NCBI RefSeq assembly: GCF_040054535.1
Contig: NC_090779.1
Span: forward strand, 20,260,501 to 20,324,500
Reading direction: 5' to 3'
From: Antennarius striatus
Taxonomy: Eukaryota; Chordata; Actinopteri; Lophiiformes; Antennariidae
Length of the DNA: 64,000 nt
The notes under the pieces are model-generated. The model had not been told where the DNA came from, searched no databases, and saw nothing but the letters and a program-made list of their open reading frames with translations. Position 1 is the stretch's first letter. Each line of letters opens with the position of its first letter. Of the stretch, positions 24,993-39,535 are shown in pieces. Position numbers and translations under genes: made by a program.

Positions 24993-25071
24993 CTATATAT
25001 CTACCCTCTTACTGTCCTTCTCGTCTCAGAAAAGAGATACTGTTGAGAATTTGTTACCTATTCTATTTACG
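24993..25071 (+). promoter_or_regulatory. TATA promoter and 5' untranslated exon of troponin I
   Basis: A TATATAT box near 24993 is followed about 30 bases later by a probable start region. A consensus donor (ACG followed by GTAAGG) ends the exon at 25071. A CACGTG E-box lies a few bases upstream of the TATA. The spliced 5' UTR joins the start-codon exon at 25736. Confidence 0.65.
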
Positions 25072-25768
25072 GTAAGGAGATTTATTTTGAAATATTACAA
25101 AACATGAAAGGAGAAATTAAAGTTAAATATGACAGTATCTTTGTAAAAGAAAACTAAAGCTGCTCTGGCCTGACCAGAATTTAACAAATCATGGTTCTGA
25201 AGCAGCAACTCCTAAAAAGAATGTGTGTTTTTTTTAATGCTAATGGAAGTCAAGTCATCTGCAAGAGAAAGGGAAGGTGCTCTTTTATGGTTTGTTTATT
25301 TGTATTTTTTCAATTCTTAATCTCTCTTCCTCTAGTCTTGAACAGAAGTCCAATCATATCTAAAATAAATAACAGTGTAGATTTGCTTTTTGATTGGCTT
25401 TACTTGTATTTCTGTAGAGTCCTTTCAAAATAAGGCTATAGTTTATAGTTTACAGTATTTAATTGGTCACCAGTGTCATAAAAACAATTTTTGGTTCCTG
25501 GTATTCTTCGAGTCATACAGAAAGTTTGACCTTTAGACAATGTCAAATATTGTTGGTGTCCCCTGCTATGGAACTGTATGTATCGATGGTGGGACATGTG
25601 TGTGGGATGTGGCATGTGTCTTAAGTGATGCAAACTTGTACATTTTGATTTATTATTTTCTGTTCATAGAAAGTTAGGTACCTCTTGTGTATATTCTATA
25701 ATGAAATTATTGTAAACTTCCTTTAATTTGTGTAGATTTAGCAAAGGGGGACACGTCAACCTGCAACC

Positions 25769-28711
<2,943 letters not shown>

Positions 28712-28895
28712 ATTGTGAGATGAACGTGTCAGGTGGAATCATGTCAATCATCTTGATAACAACGAACATACTTACCGGGGTGATGATTCATGTCATACAT
28801 ATCATGCAATTTTTTTTTAAATATCATGTATGGTGTACTGTATTGTGAAAAACATGTATAGTTTTTAGCATCCTTATGAATTGAGAAACTGAAAC

Positions 28896-28966
28896 ATTAA
28901 AGGGTGTTCTGATCACCAGTAATGTTGTTGACATGCTTTTTGACCTCTGCCGCATGAAAGAATAAA
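28896..28966 (+). terminator. poly(A) signals of troponin I
   Basis: ATTAAA at 28896-28901 and AATAAA at 28961-28966 lie 185 and 250 bases after the stop codon, giving a short 3' UTR. Confidence 0.7.
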
Positions 28967-28971
28967 CATGT

Positions 28972-29690
28972 ACAAAATGATCTCAGACAACGTACTGAAC
29001 ACTATCTGTATCTGTATTCACATTTACATTTGGCTATTGCTGTGCACAACAACAGGTAACAAGGTAAGCATGTAGTATTTACAAAAGTAATAATCAAAAA
29101 CTACATTATTACTTTACTTTCCTAACAACAACCTCAATCTTTCTGTTTTACACCCCAGCATCATATTCAACTGGTGTAAAAGCTTATATTCTTTTTTTCA
29201 TATGACTTTAATTATAAGGGGAAAAAGAGGTGTGTGTGTGATCATGTGATAACCACACACACCTTCCTCTCCCGGTGCTGTGATCTTGCCAGGGTGTTAA
29301 GTCGACTTCTGCATACCTTTGGAGAATGCAAGCAAAGACAGGCAAACATTTTCCTCGAAGGTTGGCCAATAACAACAAACGATCTGATATTTACTGTTAA
29401 TTAATGATCACCAAAAACTATTAAGCTTAAAAAAAGTATTAAGAATTTAAATGACCGTAAGATGTCACCTGTTGTCAAACTCTGTAAAAATAATGCGTAA
29501 ATAAAATAATTTTTGACTGCTTTTGTATCCAAAGTGAGGGGAACTCAGGTCGTGCTTGGTCGGCACACACAGCCGAGAGCGACACAGCACCCAAACTTAC
29601 TTCTCCTAATATGGGCATAACTTTCGAAAGAGGCACCGCCCATAAGTGGCATACACAACTGTAATTGGAGGAACGGAATGTCAATCAACA
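28972..29690. other. intergenic, promoter side of bpgm
   Basis: No coding frame recognised. Near its right end CACCGCCCAT and an ATTGG box (about 29630-29660) could belong to the bpgm promoter. Confidence 0.45.
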
Positions 29691-29699
29691 GCATACAGG

Positions 29700-29788
29700 A
29701 AAACCTGCTGTACATGGCTCACTAAATATAACGTGAACTCTCTCGTCTGTTCCAGATAAATTTATGCGGGATTTAAAACCCATACAGG
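29700..29788 (+). promoter_or_regulatory. bpgm: 5' untranslated exon of bpgm (left edge uncertain)
   Basis: The exon ends at 29788 with CATACAGG followed by GTAAGA, a strong donor. The coding exon acceptor (TGTGTGCAG) is at 30231. The start site is not defined by a TATA box. Confidence 0.55.
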
Positions 29789-30253
29789 GTAAGACGACTT
29801 TTGATTTAAAATCACGATAATATTTAAACAAGGTTTCGTAAATGTCTGCGGTTCCTGTTCTGTCTTTGCCTCGGTGTGAACGGCCATAGCATAGGCTTGG
29901 TGATCAATTTATCAGTAAATAACATCATTTCAGCCCTGATTCAAAGATGAGCAGGAACAGCCGCTGCAGTCTTCGAGGAGCTGATGCTATCTACCAGTGT
30001 TTCATGTGCAGCCTGTGAATAAGTTAGATAGTAAATGATGGGGAATGCTGCTGCTAGCTGCCGGCTTCAGTCTTCAAGTATCACCTTTAACCTTTAAAGT
30101 GCAGCTAAACTCAGATCAGATTCACTGCCCTCAGGCTACGGGCGGTGTCGTTTGGAATTGTGTCATATTTTCACTTAGTATATCATTAAATGCTTGACTT
30201 TTTAAATTGAATCACTGCTGAATGTGTGCAGGGTTCTTCTAGTGGAGCTTCTG

Positions 30254-31365
30254 ATGTCCAAACACAAACTGTTTTTGCTGAGGCACGGGGAGGGTGCCTG
30301 GAACAAGGAGAACCGCTTCTGCAGCTGGGTCGACCAAAAGCTGAGTGAAGATGGGGTGAAGGAGGCCCGGGACTGTGGCCGGCTCCTGAAGGAGCAGGGC
30401 TACAAGTTCGACTTAGTATTCACCTCCATCCTCAGCCGCTCCATCCAGACTGCATGGCTGGTGCTGGAGGCCATGGGTCAGGAGTGGGTCCAGGTGGTCA
30501 AGACCTGGAGGCTGAATGAGCGCCACTATGGTTCCCTCATCGGTCTGAACCGTGCAGAGATGGCTCTGCAACACGGAGAGGAAAAGGTGAAGTTGTGGAG
30601 GAGAAGCTATGACATTGCTCCTCCAGTGATTGATGAATCCCATCCTTACTTCCATGAAATCTACAATGACCGCAGGTACACCACTTGTGATGTGCCGAAG
30701 GAAAACCTCCCCCGAGCAGAGAGCCTTAAGGAGGTGTTGGATAGGATGCTCCCCTATTGGGACAGCACTGTGGTGCCAGAGATAAGGAAAGGCAGGACGG
30801 TACTAATTTCTGCTCATGGAAACAGCTGCAGGGCTCTGCTGAAACACCTGGAAGGTATGCTCCTGAACTCACCTACGCTGCTGCATCATAAATGGTTAAT
30901 ATCAGCAGCAGCGTCTGAACACTGCTGCTAAAACTGAATTGGGAAGAATATATCTCACAGTTCCAGAAATGGAAGGTTGAACTTTTGCAAAAAAGGTCAA
31001 GGAGTTAATGTTACATTTGGTTCTTGCGTTGGAGTTCAGTTTGACCTTCATCACGCTTCAAAGCTGTGACACAGGATGCAGTAAATCCACACATATGAAC
31101 TGCAGCAAATGACATATGAGCTTTGTGATTGTCATACCTTTACACTGTGTGTAAACGTGATCTTAATTTCACTGTCCTGATTTCAACAGGTATATCGGAT
31201 GAGGACATCGCCGGTGTGACTTTACCCACGGGGATACCTGTGCTGCTCGAGCTGGATGAAAACCTCAAGCCTGTGAAACCCCGACAGCTCCTGGGAGACC
31301 AGGCAAAAATTCAAGCAGCAATTAAAAAGGTTGAGGACCAGGGGAAAGCCTTACCATCAACTTGA
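30254..31365 (+). CDS. bpgm: bisphosphoglycerate mutase
   Basis: Makes and degrades 2,3-bisphosphoglycerate, which in vertebrates tunes haemoglobin oxygen affinity, and has weak phosphoglycerate mutase activity in the cytosol. Two coding exons, 30254-30854 and 31190-31365, give 258 aa against 259 in human. The start is ATG of [20 protein letters not shown], matching the family start; an in-frame ATG 30 bases upstream is not conserved. The catalytic phospho-His is His11 (LLRHGEG). The second His lies in [18 protein letters not shown], and the acid Glu in [18 protein letters not shown] rather than PGAM is indicated by [29 protein letters not shown] and [15 protein letters not shown]. The residues after the active site (GISDEDI) are intact. 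In human, BPGM sits next to CALD1 as it does here. The tail ends DQGKALPST. Confidence 0.97.
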
Positions 31366-32987
31366 ATGGAGTGAACTGGGTGTAAGACTTAGCAATGTTT
31401 AATGTACACTTTTATTAGATTCAGATAGAAGTTTAGGAGACGCTCAAATAACCCATTACGTATCGATAACAAACCATTTTAACAACATTTTACCTATTTC
31501 TGTGAACCTGCTGTAAATATCGTGAGGTGCTGTTATGGAAAAAGAATGTCTTTGTCACTGGTTAAACTGGTCCTACAGAGACGGGAGAATTTCATCAATG
31601 TACTGTTAATGTGCCACATGTTGAGTTGTGTCCTTTTGCCTGAATGTTGACTTTGATAGATTTATTTATTGACTTCTTTATTTATCCATTTGTCTTACCT
31701 TGAACACTTAAAGTGATGTGGTGAAGAAGAAAAACCTTCATCGAACACGACCTTTCTGAACACTGTTTTTCACGAGTACTAAAACCTCTTTCAAATGGAG
31801 GATCAGAAAGGTCTTGAAAATAATTTTGTTTCAGAGTAAAAGCAGTCAGAAAACAAATATGACCTTATAGAAGTGTATTTTTGGTCACTAAAGTATTAAA
31901 AATCTGTACTCAAATGGCCCACTCACTAAGAGTGAGACAGCTGAAGCTGTTTTGCTGTGGTTTATGGCATATTTTAGTTTTGCGTCTTTTTTGTAGTTGT
32001 AACATGAGGATTTGGAGAAAAAAAATCCCATTAAATCAATGAAACAATTCTGAATTGTAAAATGCTTTTTGTTGGAGGAAAAGGTTCTGTTTTCATTGTT
32101 CAGTTCTAAGTTGCATGTTTTTTGTCGTTACTTATATAAAATGAATAGCTTGAGTTAAAATGTTACAACTCTTCAATCTGCACTAATATTCTGTTACTGC
32201 TGCTCGCAGCACAAACTACTTCATTGCACTGTTCTGTATGCTGTATTGTGTCACTTGCTTGTCAAACACTGTACTTTATGTTGCTCCAGTTTGGTTGCTG
32301 AGTCTCTCTGCCACTGATACTTTGAGCACTGTTTTGCTTGGTCAGCAGGGGAAAACAAATAAGTTAAATACAGACAATTTCTGATATTAACAGGTAAAAC
32401 ACTGTGATAGTTATCATTTGAATCAAGTTGTATGACATTACCTGCAGTTCACACCTACATGAGGGAAATAAAATTTTACTTGAACTTGACGTTTATAGAT
32501 TCATTTTTGCATTCTGTGTAAATTTCATGCTTCATTTTGTCCTACAATGTCAGATATTGCGTCCACATGAAATGGAAATACATTAGAGAACTAGTAGAGC
32601 TCACACAGCCACCATAAGGCAATAATCTCTCAAAAACCCACAGCTCTGTGGCCATGATTCAGAGGCAGACTATCTCAGATGAAAACATGTAAATTTTTTG
32701 GATCTTAGTTTTATTAAAAAAAAAATAGACACTGTTGAAAAGTGGGGGGAAAAAAACCCTGGTTCTTTTCGTCCATACCAATACCTTCATTCTCAGTCAT
32801 TTGAGCTGTTTGGTTAAATACAGTAAGTGGAAAATACTCTCAAATCTACACGATTCTCATTTCCAGATATGTGCTGGGGAAGATTCTGTTTTAGATATTA
32901 TAGATTTTATCTCAGACATAATTAAATAGAAACTGATCATGTAAAGCAGAGGAATTAATGGAATTACATTGAGATGTGGTTTGAGTA
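31366..32987. other. bpgm 3' UTR and short intergenic stretch
   Basis: AATAAA at 32467-32472 gives bpgm a 3' UTR of about 1.1 kb. Nothing coding was seen between it and the candidate cald1 promoter. Confidence 0.6.
32467..32472 (+). terminator. bpgm: poly(A) signal of bpgm
   Basis: AATAAA in GGGAAATAAAATTTT, the first strong signal after the stop that is followed by a short U-rich tract. Confidence 0.55.
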
Positions 32988-33085
32988 GGCGGGGCTGAAC
33001 GCCCCACGCTGTGCTTATAAACCTCTGTTTGCTCTCCCTCTGCTGACTTCCAGCATTAAAAAAGTCACTTTGGTTTGTCAGCCTG
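32988..33085 (+). promoter_or_regulatory. cald1: candidate TATA promoter and 5' exon, probably of cald1
   Basis: A GC box (GGCGGGGC, 32988-32995) and its inverted partner (CGCCCC) lie just before TATAAA at 33016-33021. A pyrimidine-rich start region follows, and GTCAGCCTG with a perfect donor GTAAGT ends the exon at 33085. No open frame begins in it. The next acceptor in the same direction that starts a gene is cald1 exon 1 at 39515, so a 6.4-kb first intron is inferred. Confidence 0.5.
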
Positions 33086-36000
33086 GTAAGTTTGATGATG
33101 ATCATGTGTAACCTGTAGATAATGTGGGATGTTTCTTTATTGCATTTAGAGTGATTTTAGTGGAAGATTTTTGTGACTTGCTTGTAGTGATTTGTTGAGC
33201 GTTTAAACTGACGGATACTTAAGTTGTGCTTGTCTTCAAGCATCGACATCTGATGGGATATTTGATGAATGTATGGGCTGATGTACATTTAGCCAGATGA
33301 TTTTGGATAAGAGATGTTCTGCAATTTGTCACATGGAAGTGACAAATGTCTTTTTTTCCATTCATGAAGTCATTGTAATGTGATGCATGTACATTTCTCT
33401 TTCCCCCTCTCTTTGAAGTTTTGCGCCTGTATCTGCTCTGTCCATCTCAGCATTTAATACTGTATTTGACATTGGCTTCTGTAACTCATACACTGAACAG
33501 ACTTCTGGCTTTAGAGAAGCTGTTTGCGGTTGTTGACATGCCAAGTGAGACTCCTATTCCTTAGATGGTATTGAAGATAAAGGATACAACCACATGGGGT
33601 AGGAGTGTGTGATGTTACGAACGTGAACTTCTCTCTTTGGAGACTGGAAATGACTTTGGGTTTTGAGAGCATCCTCCCTCTTGTCTCGCTGAGATTGAAA
33701 AGATGCACATGTGCAGTAAAACAAGCAAAAGCATAAGAGGCTGACTTCAAGCCTGCCACAAATTCTACACACACAGCTTTTCAGCATCCATAAAAAATCT
33801 GTATCAAATTATTTTTATCCTAACATCAGTGTTGTCTGTAATAAGAAGGAGTAGGATCGGAGCAATCTCTTGACCATGATCACAGAGGACTTCCTAAATC
33901 ATTTGAGTCATTAAATGGAAATGAATGAATTGGATCTTTGAAATAAGAAACAAATACAGGGGAGATTCAGCTGCTAATGTTTTATTCTGAGCACAAATGA
34001 GTCTCACTTTGAAGAGAGGAAAGCCCTTTAGTTCTGCAGATGGGACACATTAGAATAGAGGAGGAGGTTTTCCACATGAGCAATCTACAGGAGGGAGAGA
34101 AGAGAGCGTTAGCAGCTCTGACATTAATGTTGTTCATCAGTAATCAGTTTAACATCAAGTCTACTGAGACGTGAGCAAAACACAACATTTCTTTCATCGA
34201 TGCAAGAGTGATACGTAGTCTAAATTACTCTGGTATTGACTTAAAAATTAGAATAATTCAGATTGGGATTTATTTGATTAAATTTCCAGCTACTTTTTGA
34301 TTGAGAACCAAGCAGTCGCTGTCTGTTTTCCTTTGACAGCAGCCATGACTACTAGCCTTTCAGCCTCTGTATTTTTTTTCATTCCGGTAACACTATGGAA
34401 AAGTGATTAATAGCAATCATAATGGAAATAAGTTATTCTTGGATTACCACTTTGTATAGCAGCAGGTATTTTCTAGAATAAACCATGCTCATTGTCCATG
34501 GCCTTGCACTTTGCCAAGCATACACGCTACAACACTGCCTGTGTACTTCCTTAAAAGGAGGCCTAGTACACCATCTCAGCAGATGTGATGCAGAACAGGG
34601 AGTGCACATAACTGTATCTATTTCTATTAAGTGTCCAGTCCAGAAGGAAAGTACTCTTCAGTTCTAAAACATTTAATTCCACTTTCAACAATCAGTCAAA
34701 TTTGACATCTTTATTAAAAGCAAGGAAGCAACAGTTACATATTTTCATGGAACACCTGTCGGTTAATAATGACGTCTTCATTGTGTTACTTCACTTATTA
34801 AGACAAAGAGCATTGAGTGGATATAGCCGAGTTGTGAGCAGGTGTGCTGTAAGGTGTTAGGATGCTATCTTGTCTCTTGGTTAGTTGATGTTTATCTGAC
34901 ACAAAATGACACACATTCCTTTTCAACCAAACTGTCCACAAACATTTTATCAGGCAGCAGAAGAAGGTCACCACTACAGCATAGTGTGGCTTGTAAACTG
35001 TGTGGAATTTGTATCCTGGTAAGGGACTTTTTCATCCACGACCATTTTTGGTCATGTATGGAAGTTAGCAGCTGGAGCTTCTTGATTGATTGCAAACACC
35101 TCTCAGGAAATGTTTACTCGCCCATTAGCCCATTGAACCACTTTCTGTATCTTTTCACATAAAGCATGTTTGATTTTTTTTGGAAAATTAGTTTATTTGA
35201 GGTTATGTGTTCCTTTCAATGCTAAATATTTCACAAGTCTTTGTATTGTATTAGATGGAACACACTCATGTTGCCCTGTGCACCACTTGTGCAACTATGC
35301 AGCTAAAATAGCTTAAAAGAGGTCTAAAATAAATGTTGGTGACAGAACCTATCGTATATTGCCAGATCATTGTAAATCATGCATTTGAAAGAATCCTTTC
35401 CAGAACATAAAACTGTCTTTTCTCATTTTTGATGTTTGATTAATACATTGGCACACAGTCCATTCTCAAGCCAGACAATATGCTAAATGGTGTGTGTTCA
35501 CTTCTATGATAGGTAGAGACACAACCAGGATCGAGTGGCTGATGTAATTATGGAGATCTATTTGGAGGCTTTTGTTTTATTCCATTTCAAAAAATGATTA
35601 AACTTTTTAACCTCCAGTCAACCGCTTGAGGAATGCTTGAAGTAAACATCAGCTGACCTTAGGGGTCACAAATACTATAATTTAACCAGTTACAATTTTT
35701 CTAGGACTGTCCATCATTCACATGTAATATGAACTCCATTTGACTTCAATGAGCAGCATAAAATTAAAGAAATCTACATACACTACCTGAATATGCTTTA
35801 ATTCATATCACTCTGAAGCATGCTGGCATCAGTATAGCTCTGGACTATTTCAACTGTCTAATCCTTGTGTAAAAATATATTGTTTTCTTTTTTTCCCGCT
35901 ATAGCTGCAGCTCCTCCAAATACTCCAAATACTACATCAGCTCTAATATTCACTTATTTCTTTGTGCTTAAAGTTAAACTGCAAATAGAGCAGCATTATC

Positions 36001-39000
36001 TGCCAGAGGTAAGAGATAACATTCTTTCAACTAATGGTTAGTTTGGTGACAGCGATTGTGTCCTAAATTGTTCACATTTCGGAAATAAGCTTATTTACAA
36101 TCTCGTTGCTTTTCTTGCAACCTGGTTGTTAATGGATGTTAATACCAGAGGGAGGTTAATGTGTTACCCATCTAGCTGCATGAGTGTGTGTTCATTCATT
36201 TTCAGCAAAGATACTTCCAGTGACACAGCTAAAGACCACAGGAAATGCAGGGACTGTGGAGATAAATAAAGACTAGTTCAGATATTATATTCACAGCCAG
36301 GTAGTGAGCGAGGGTTAATCATCTTATTGGCACTGGTTACATGTCGCCTCATGATGTTTTACGATGTTTAATGTGTTGAGAGTAGAGTGGTCATGAAGTA
36401 TCAGTGCCCTCTGTGTAAATCACAAATGATTGTGGACAGCCATCATGTCGGAATGATTTGTGAACTCGCACCACTTGATGGAGAGAAAATAACAAGCCGT
36501 CCACACATAAACAATGAGATTCTAATCACGTCTGGCAGTTTAAAAGTTTGTCTGAACTAAAATGCCAACATAATCACTGCTTCATTCTGTGGGGAATTTT
36601 ACATTTATGGGCGACAACAAATGTAATCCCTATAAATGACCTGCCTGGTGACTGATGGGACAGCTGGTTTGGATAGGTCCTAATTTATGGGTGCTTAGTG
36701 TGTTCATCCACATTGGTGAACAAAGTGGGGGGGTAAGAAGTCATTCACCTCTATCTAGTGGTGAGTTTTCCGATTTTGAGAATACAGAACTGTACCAGTC
36801 CTTCTGGACCAAAGCCAAACCAAACAGGCCTGGATCCCGAGTTTTCTTTTTCCTGCAGGTCAGTCAGTCTTTGCTGTTCCATAATGTCCATCATGCTACA
36901 GTTTCTGGCTCAAAAACAGACCAGTATTTATGGTGCTTAACCCGTTGAGTCTGGAACGAACCCTAAACCTGTCCACTCTTGATACACCACATTAAATAAT
37001 GTTTAACATCCAGTGTTTGGTATCTTTCTTTTCCCAGCAAGTCACCTCTATGACTTGACAGTTATGTCTTCACTTTAACATACGACTGTATACAGACACA
37101 CTGAGACCTAAAACATGCCATGTTAGTGTTTGGTTAAGTTTAGTGGAGGGGAATCCTGTGGTGGGACTCACACACAGGCCACACACCCTAACCTCAGCCT
37201 ACTTTAAAGTTTATATATCTTCAAATAGCATCTTAAATTTTCTAAATCTAAATCAACCATGCAAAAAAAACAAAATTAGGGTTTAACTAAGTTTTCATTT
37301 CCAAATCAGACAGATATCAGAGTGGAATAAAGGTGCAACAGGCCTGGAATGAAAGATCTTCTAGACATCAATAATCTTTACACCGTGGTAGTTGTGTCAT
37401 TACATGTTTATCTGTTCCTGTAGAAAATTATGGATTTTGATTAAATGATCCGGAGAGGAAGAGTAGACTATACCCCCAAGACCAATCCACTTGATTTAAG
37501 TGGTGATCAGTATCATCATCTCCACCCATCTACTTTTTTTTTAGGACTGTTTGCATTATGGGATGAGACACTTGAAATATTTTTGCAGCTTCTTGAACAA
37601 TCCCAACAATGGTTGGAAAGACAAATACACAAAATCCTTCATCTATGACAGATTAAAGTCTGACCTGGATCCATGTCATATTCCAAACCTGATGATCCAG
37701 ACTTCTTTTATACAGTGAGGATAGTGAACTGCCTTGGCCAAAGTTTGCAGTCTCAATTCTGTCCAGTTTGTACTGGGAGCTGTTTTTCAAATGACTGTTA
37801 ATGACAACTATAGTTGTTTGAGGATTTATACATGTTCTGATAAAATGAGAAAAACACTGGTTTTAAGCAATTCTTAATACCATAAATTGAAATTTTAACA
37901 AGAGTCATTCAAAGAGTAACTACATGGAAAGGCTGTTTATTTAGGATCTTTTGCACATACTGGTTAGAAAGTGCTTTGCGGGTATATACTTTTCTTCCCT
38001 CTAGTCTTAAAATCCTTTAATGCTTGGAGTTTTTATTGACATCATCACCTCAGTTGAGGAGATTCATACAACAGTTTCATCCTTTTCCAGGGAGGTTTTT
38101 GATTATCTTGTTGCATCTCTAGAGAAGGAACTTAATCTGATACTGTTTGTGTCTGTATATGGTCTCAGCCATTGTAAAGGCTAAACTGTTATGTCCTCCT
38201 ACTCCATCACATCTGCCTGGTTATCGATGAAGAGGACTAATGCGTGAGGTCAAGACGATACACGTTTCCCTCCATTGAAGACTCTTGCACATATGCTTCT
38301 GTTTTCAATCGTTCTGAAATAGACGGGAGATATATTTTCTTTAATATTTCATCCCTGAATCGAGCCATAAATATGGAGCATGCTTCCTGCAAAACATGCT
38401 CATCAATGTTCTTCATCAAGTACTTAAACAAAACAATTTTACTCACAGTTTTGTCACTGGCAGAATTTTTAACAATAGAGGAAATGAGTATTATCAGTAT
38501 GTCCTATTCTTTGTAATTCTGTAACTCTTGTTTTATCTTATATGTCTCAGCAAAAAAGCCAAACTTACACTGTGGTGGTCCATCCATGTTTGAGAAGTAA
38601 CTGTTTTTGAATGACTGACAAATTGAGGTGTGTGTGTGTTAATCTCGTCAGATGTGTGGAGAGAAGACTGCACTGACAGCGGTCTTACAGATGAATTAGA
38701 GTGTGAGCTGTGGGAACAGGTTGAAAGGGCTTCAGAAGACTACAGAGTTGGAGGAGATCGAGGGTAGTGGGTATACTTCAAGAGGGATGAAATTACTTGA
38801 TGGGGAAGTCAGGATTAATTAAAACACTGATGCTTTTGTCAAGAAGTAAACACATAAGACAATCATGAAGATAAACTAGACAAGAGAAACGGCTTGAGAA
38901 CAGGGAGGGGAAAATGAGACGGAAGGAGAGAACAGCAGTCATTCCGAGGAGGAGGGAGATGTTAGGAGAGGGAGAGAGAGAGAGAGAGAGGGGAGGACAG

Positions 39001-39514
39001 AGGCAGGCTTTGCCTTTTCTGGTAGTTAAAGTCAGTGAAAGAACAAGAAGAAATTCTTTGTGCTGCAGAACAGCTGAGACATAAACCAGACTGTAGAAGT
39101 TGATATATGAAGAGAAGGGACTCTGCTGTTCATGGACTAAACATCAGCTACTGTTAAGGTACTGTAAACCAACAGGAATGGAGTTCTTGATGTTTCTATG
39201 CATGTCATGATGCTGTCGTGGGTGGTCCTTTCCACTTTGATATATTGCTGATCTAAAGCCATATAAATTGCTTTTTAAATTGCATTCACCTGTTATCTTT
39301 TCTGCTTACATTGTTTCATGATGCACATCACTGGATAATTAACACAGTGACAAAGTGAGAATCATCCTTTCTTATCTGGATCTATCTGTGTTGTAAAAAA
39401 ATGTCCCATGTGATGCAGTGTAAAAAAGATTTTTCAAGCACGTTTCTGAGGCTAATTGACATGCGACAGACGAATTGGACTGAAAATGATTTGATATCGC
39501 AATTGTGTCTTTTA
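33086..39514. other. long non-coding stretch, probable first intron of cald1
   Basis: No coding exon recognised in 6.4 kb. A GA-rich tract (38966-38991) and a possible second untranslated exon ending at 39158 (GTTAAG followed by GTACTG) lie near the right end. That exon could be an alternative cald1 5' exon. Confidence 0.45.
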
Positions 39515-39535
39515 GTGAGAAACTTTCTAGACGAC

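Noticed and set aside
30224-30253. Upstream ATG giving bpgm ten extra residues ([10 protein letters not shown])
   Set aside because: The first bases lie before the exon's acceptor (30231), and the family starts at MSKHK.
33511-33787. Two overlapping minus-strand frames near 33.5 kb
   Set aside because: No homology and no splice context; within the probable cald1 first intron.
38237-38446. 69-codon minus-strand frame with a vaguely RNA-binding look (KNIDEHVLQEA)
   Set aside because: No RNP motif and no extension on either side; likely chance.
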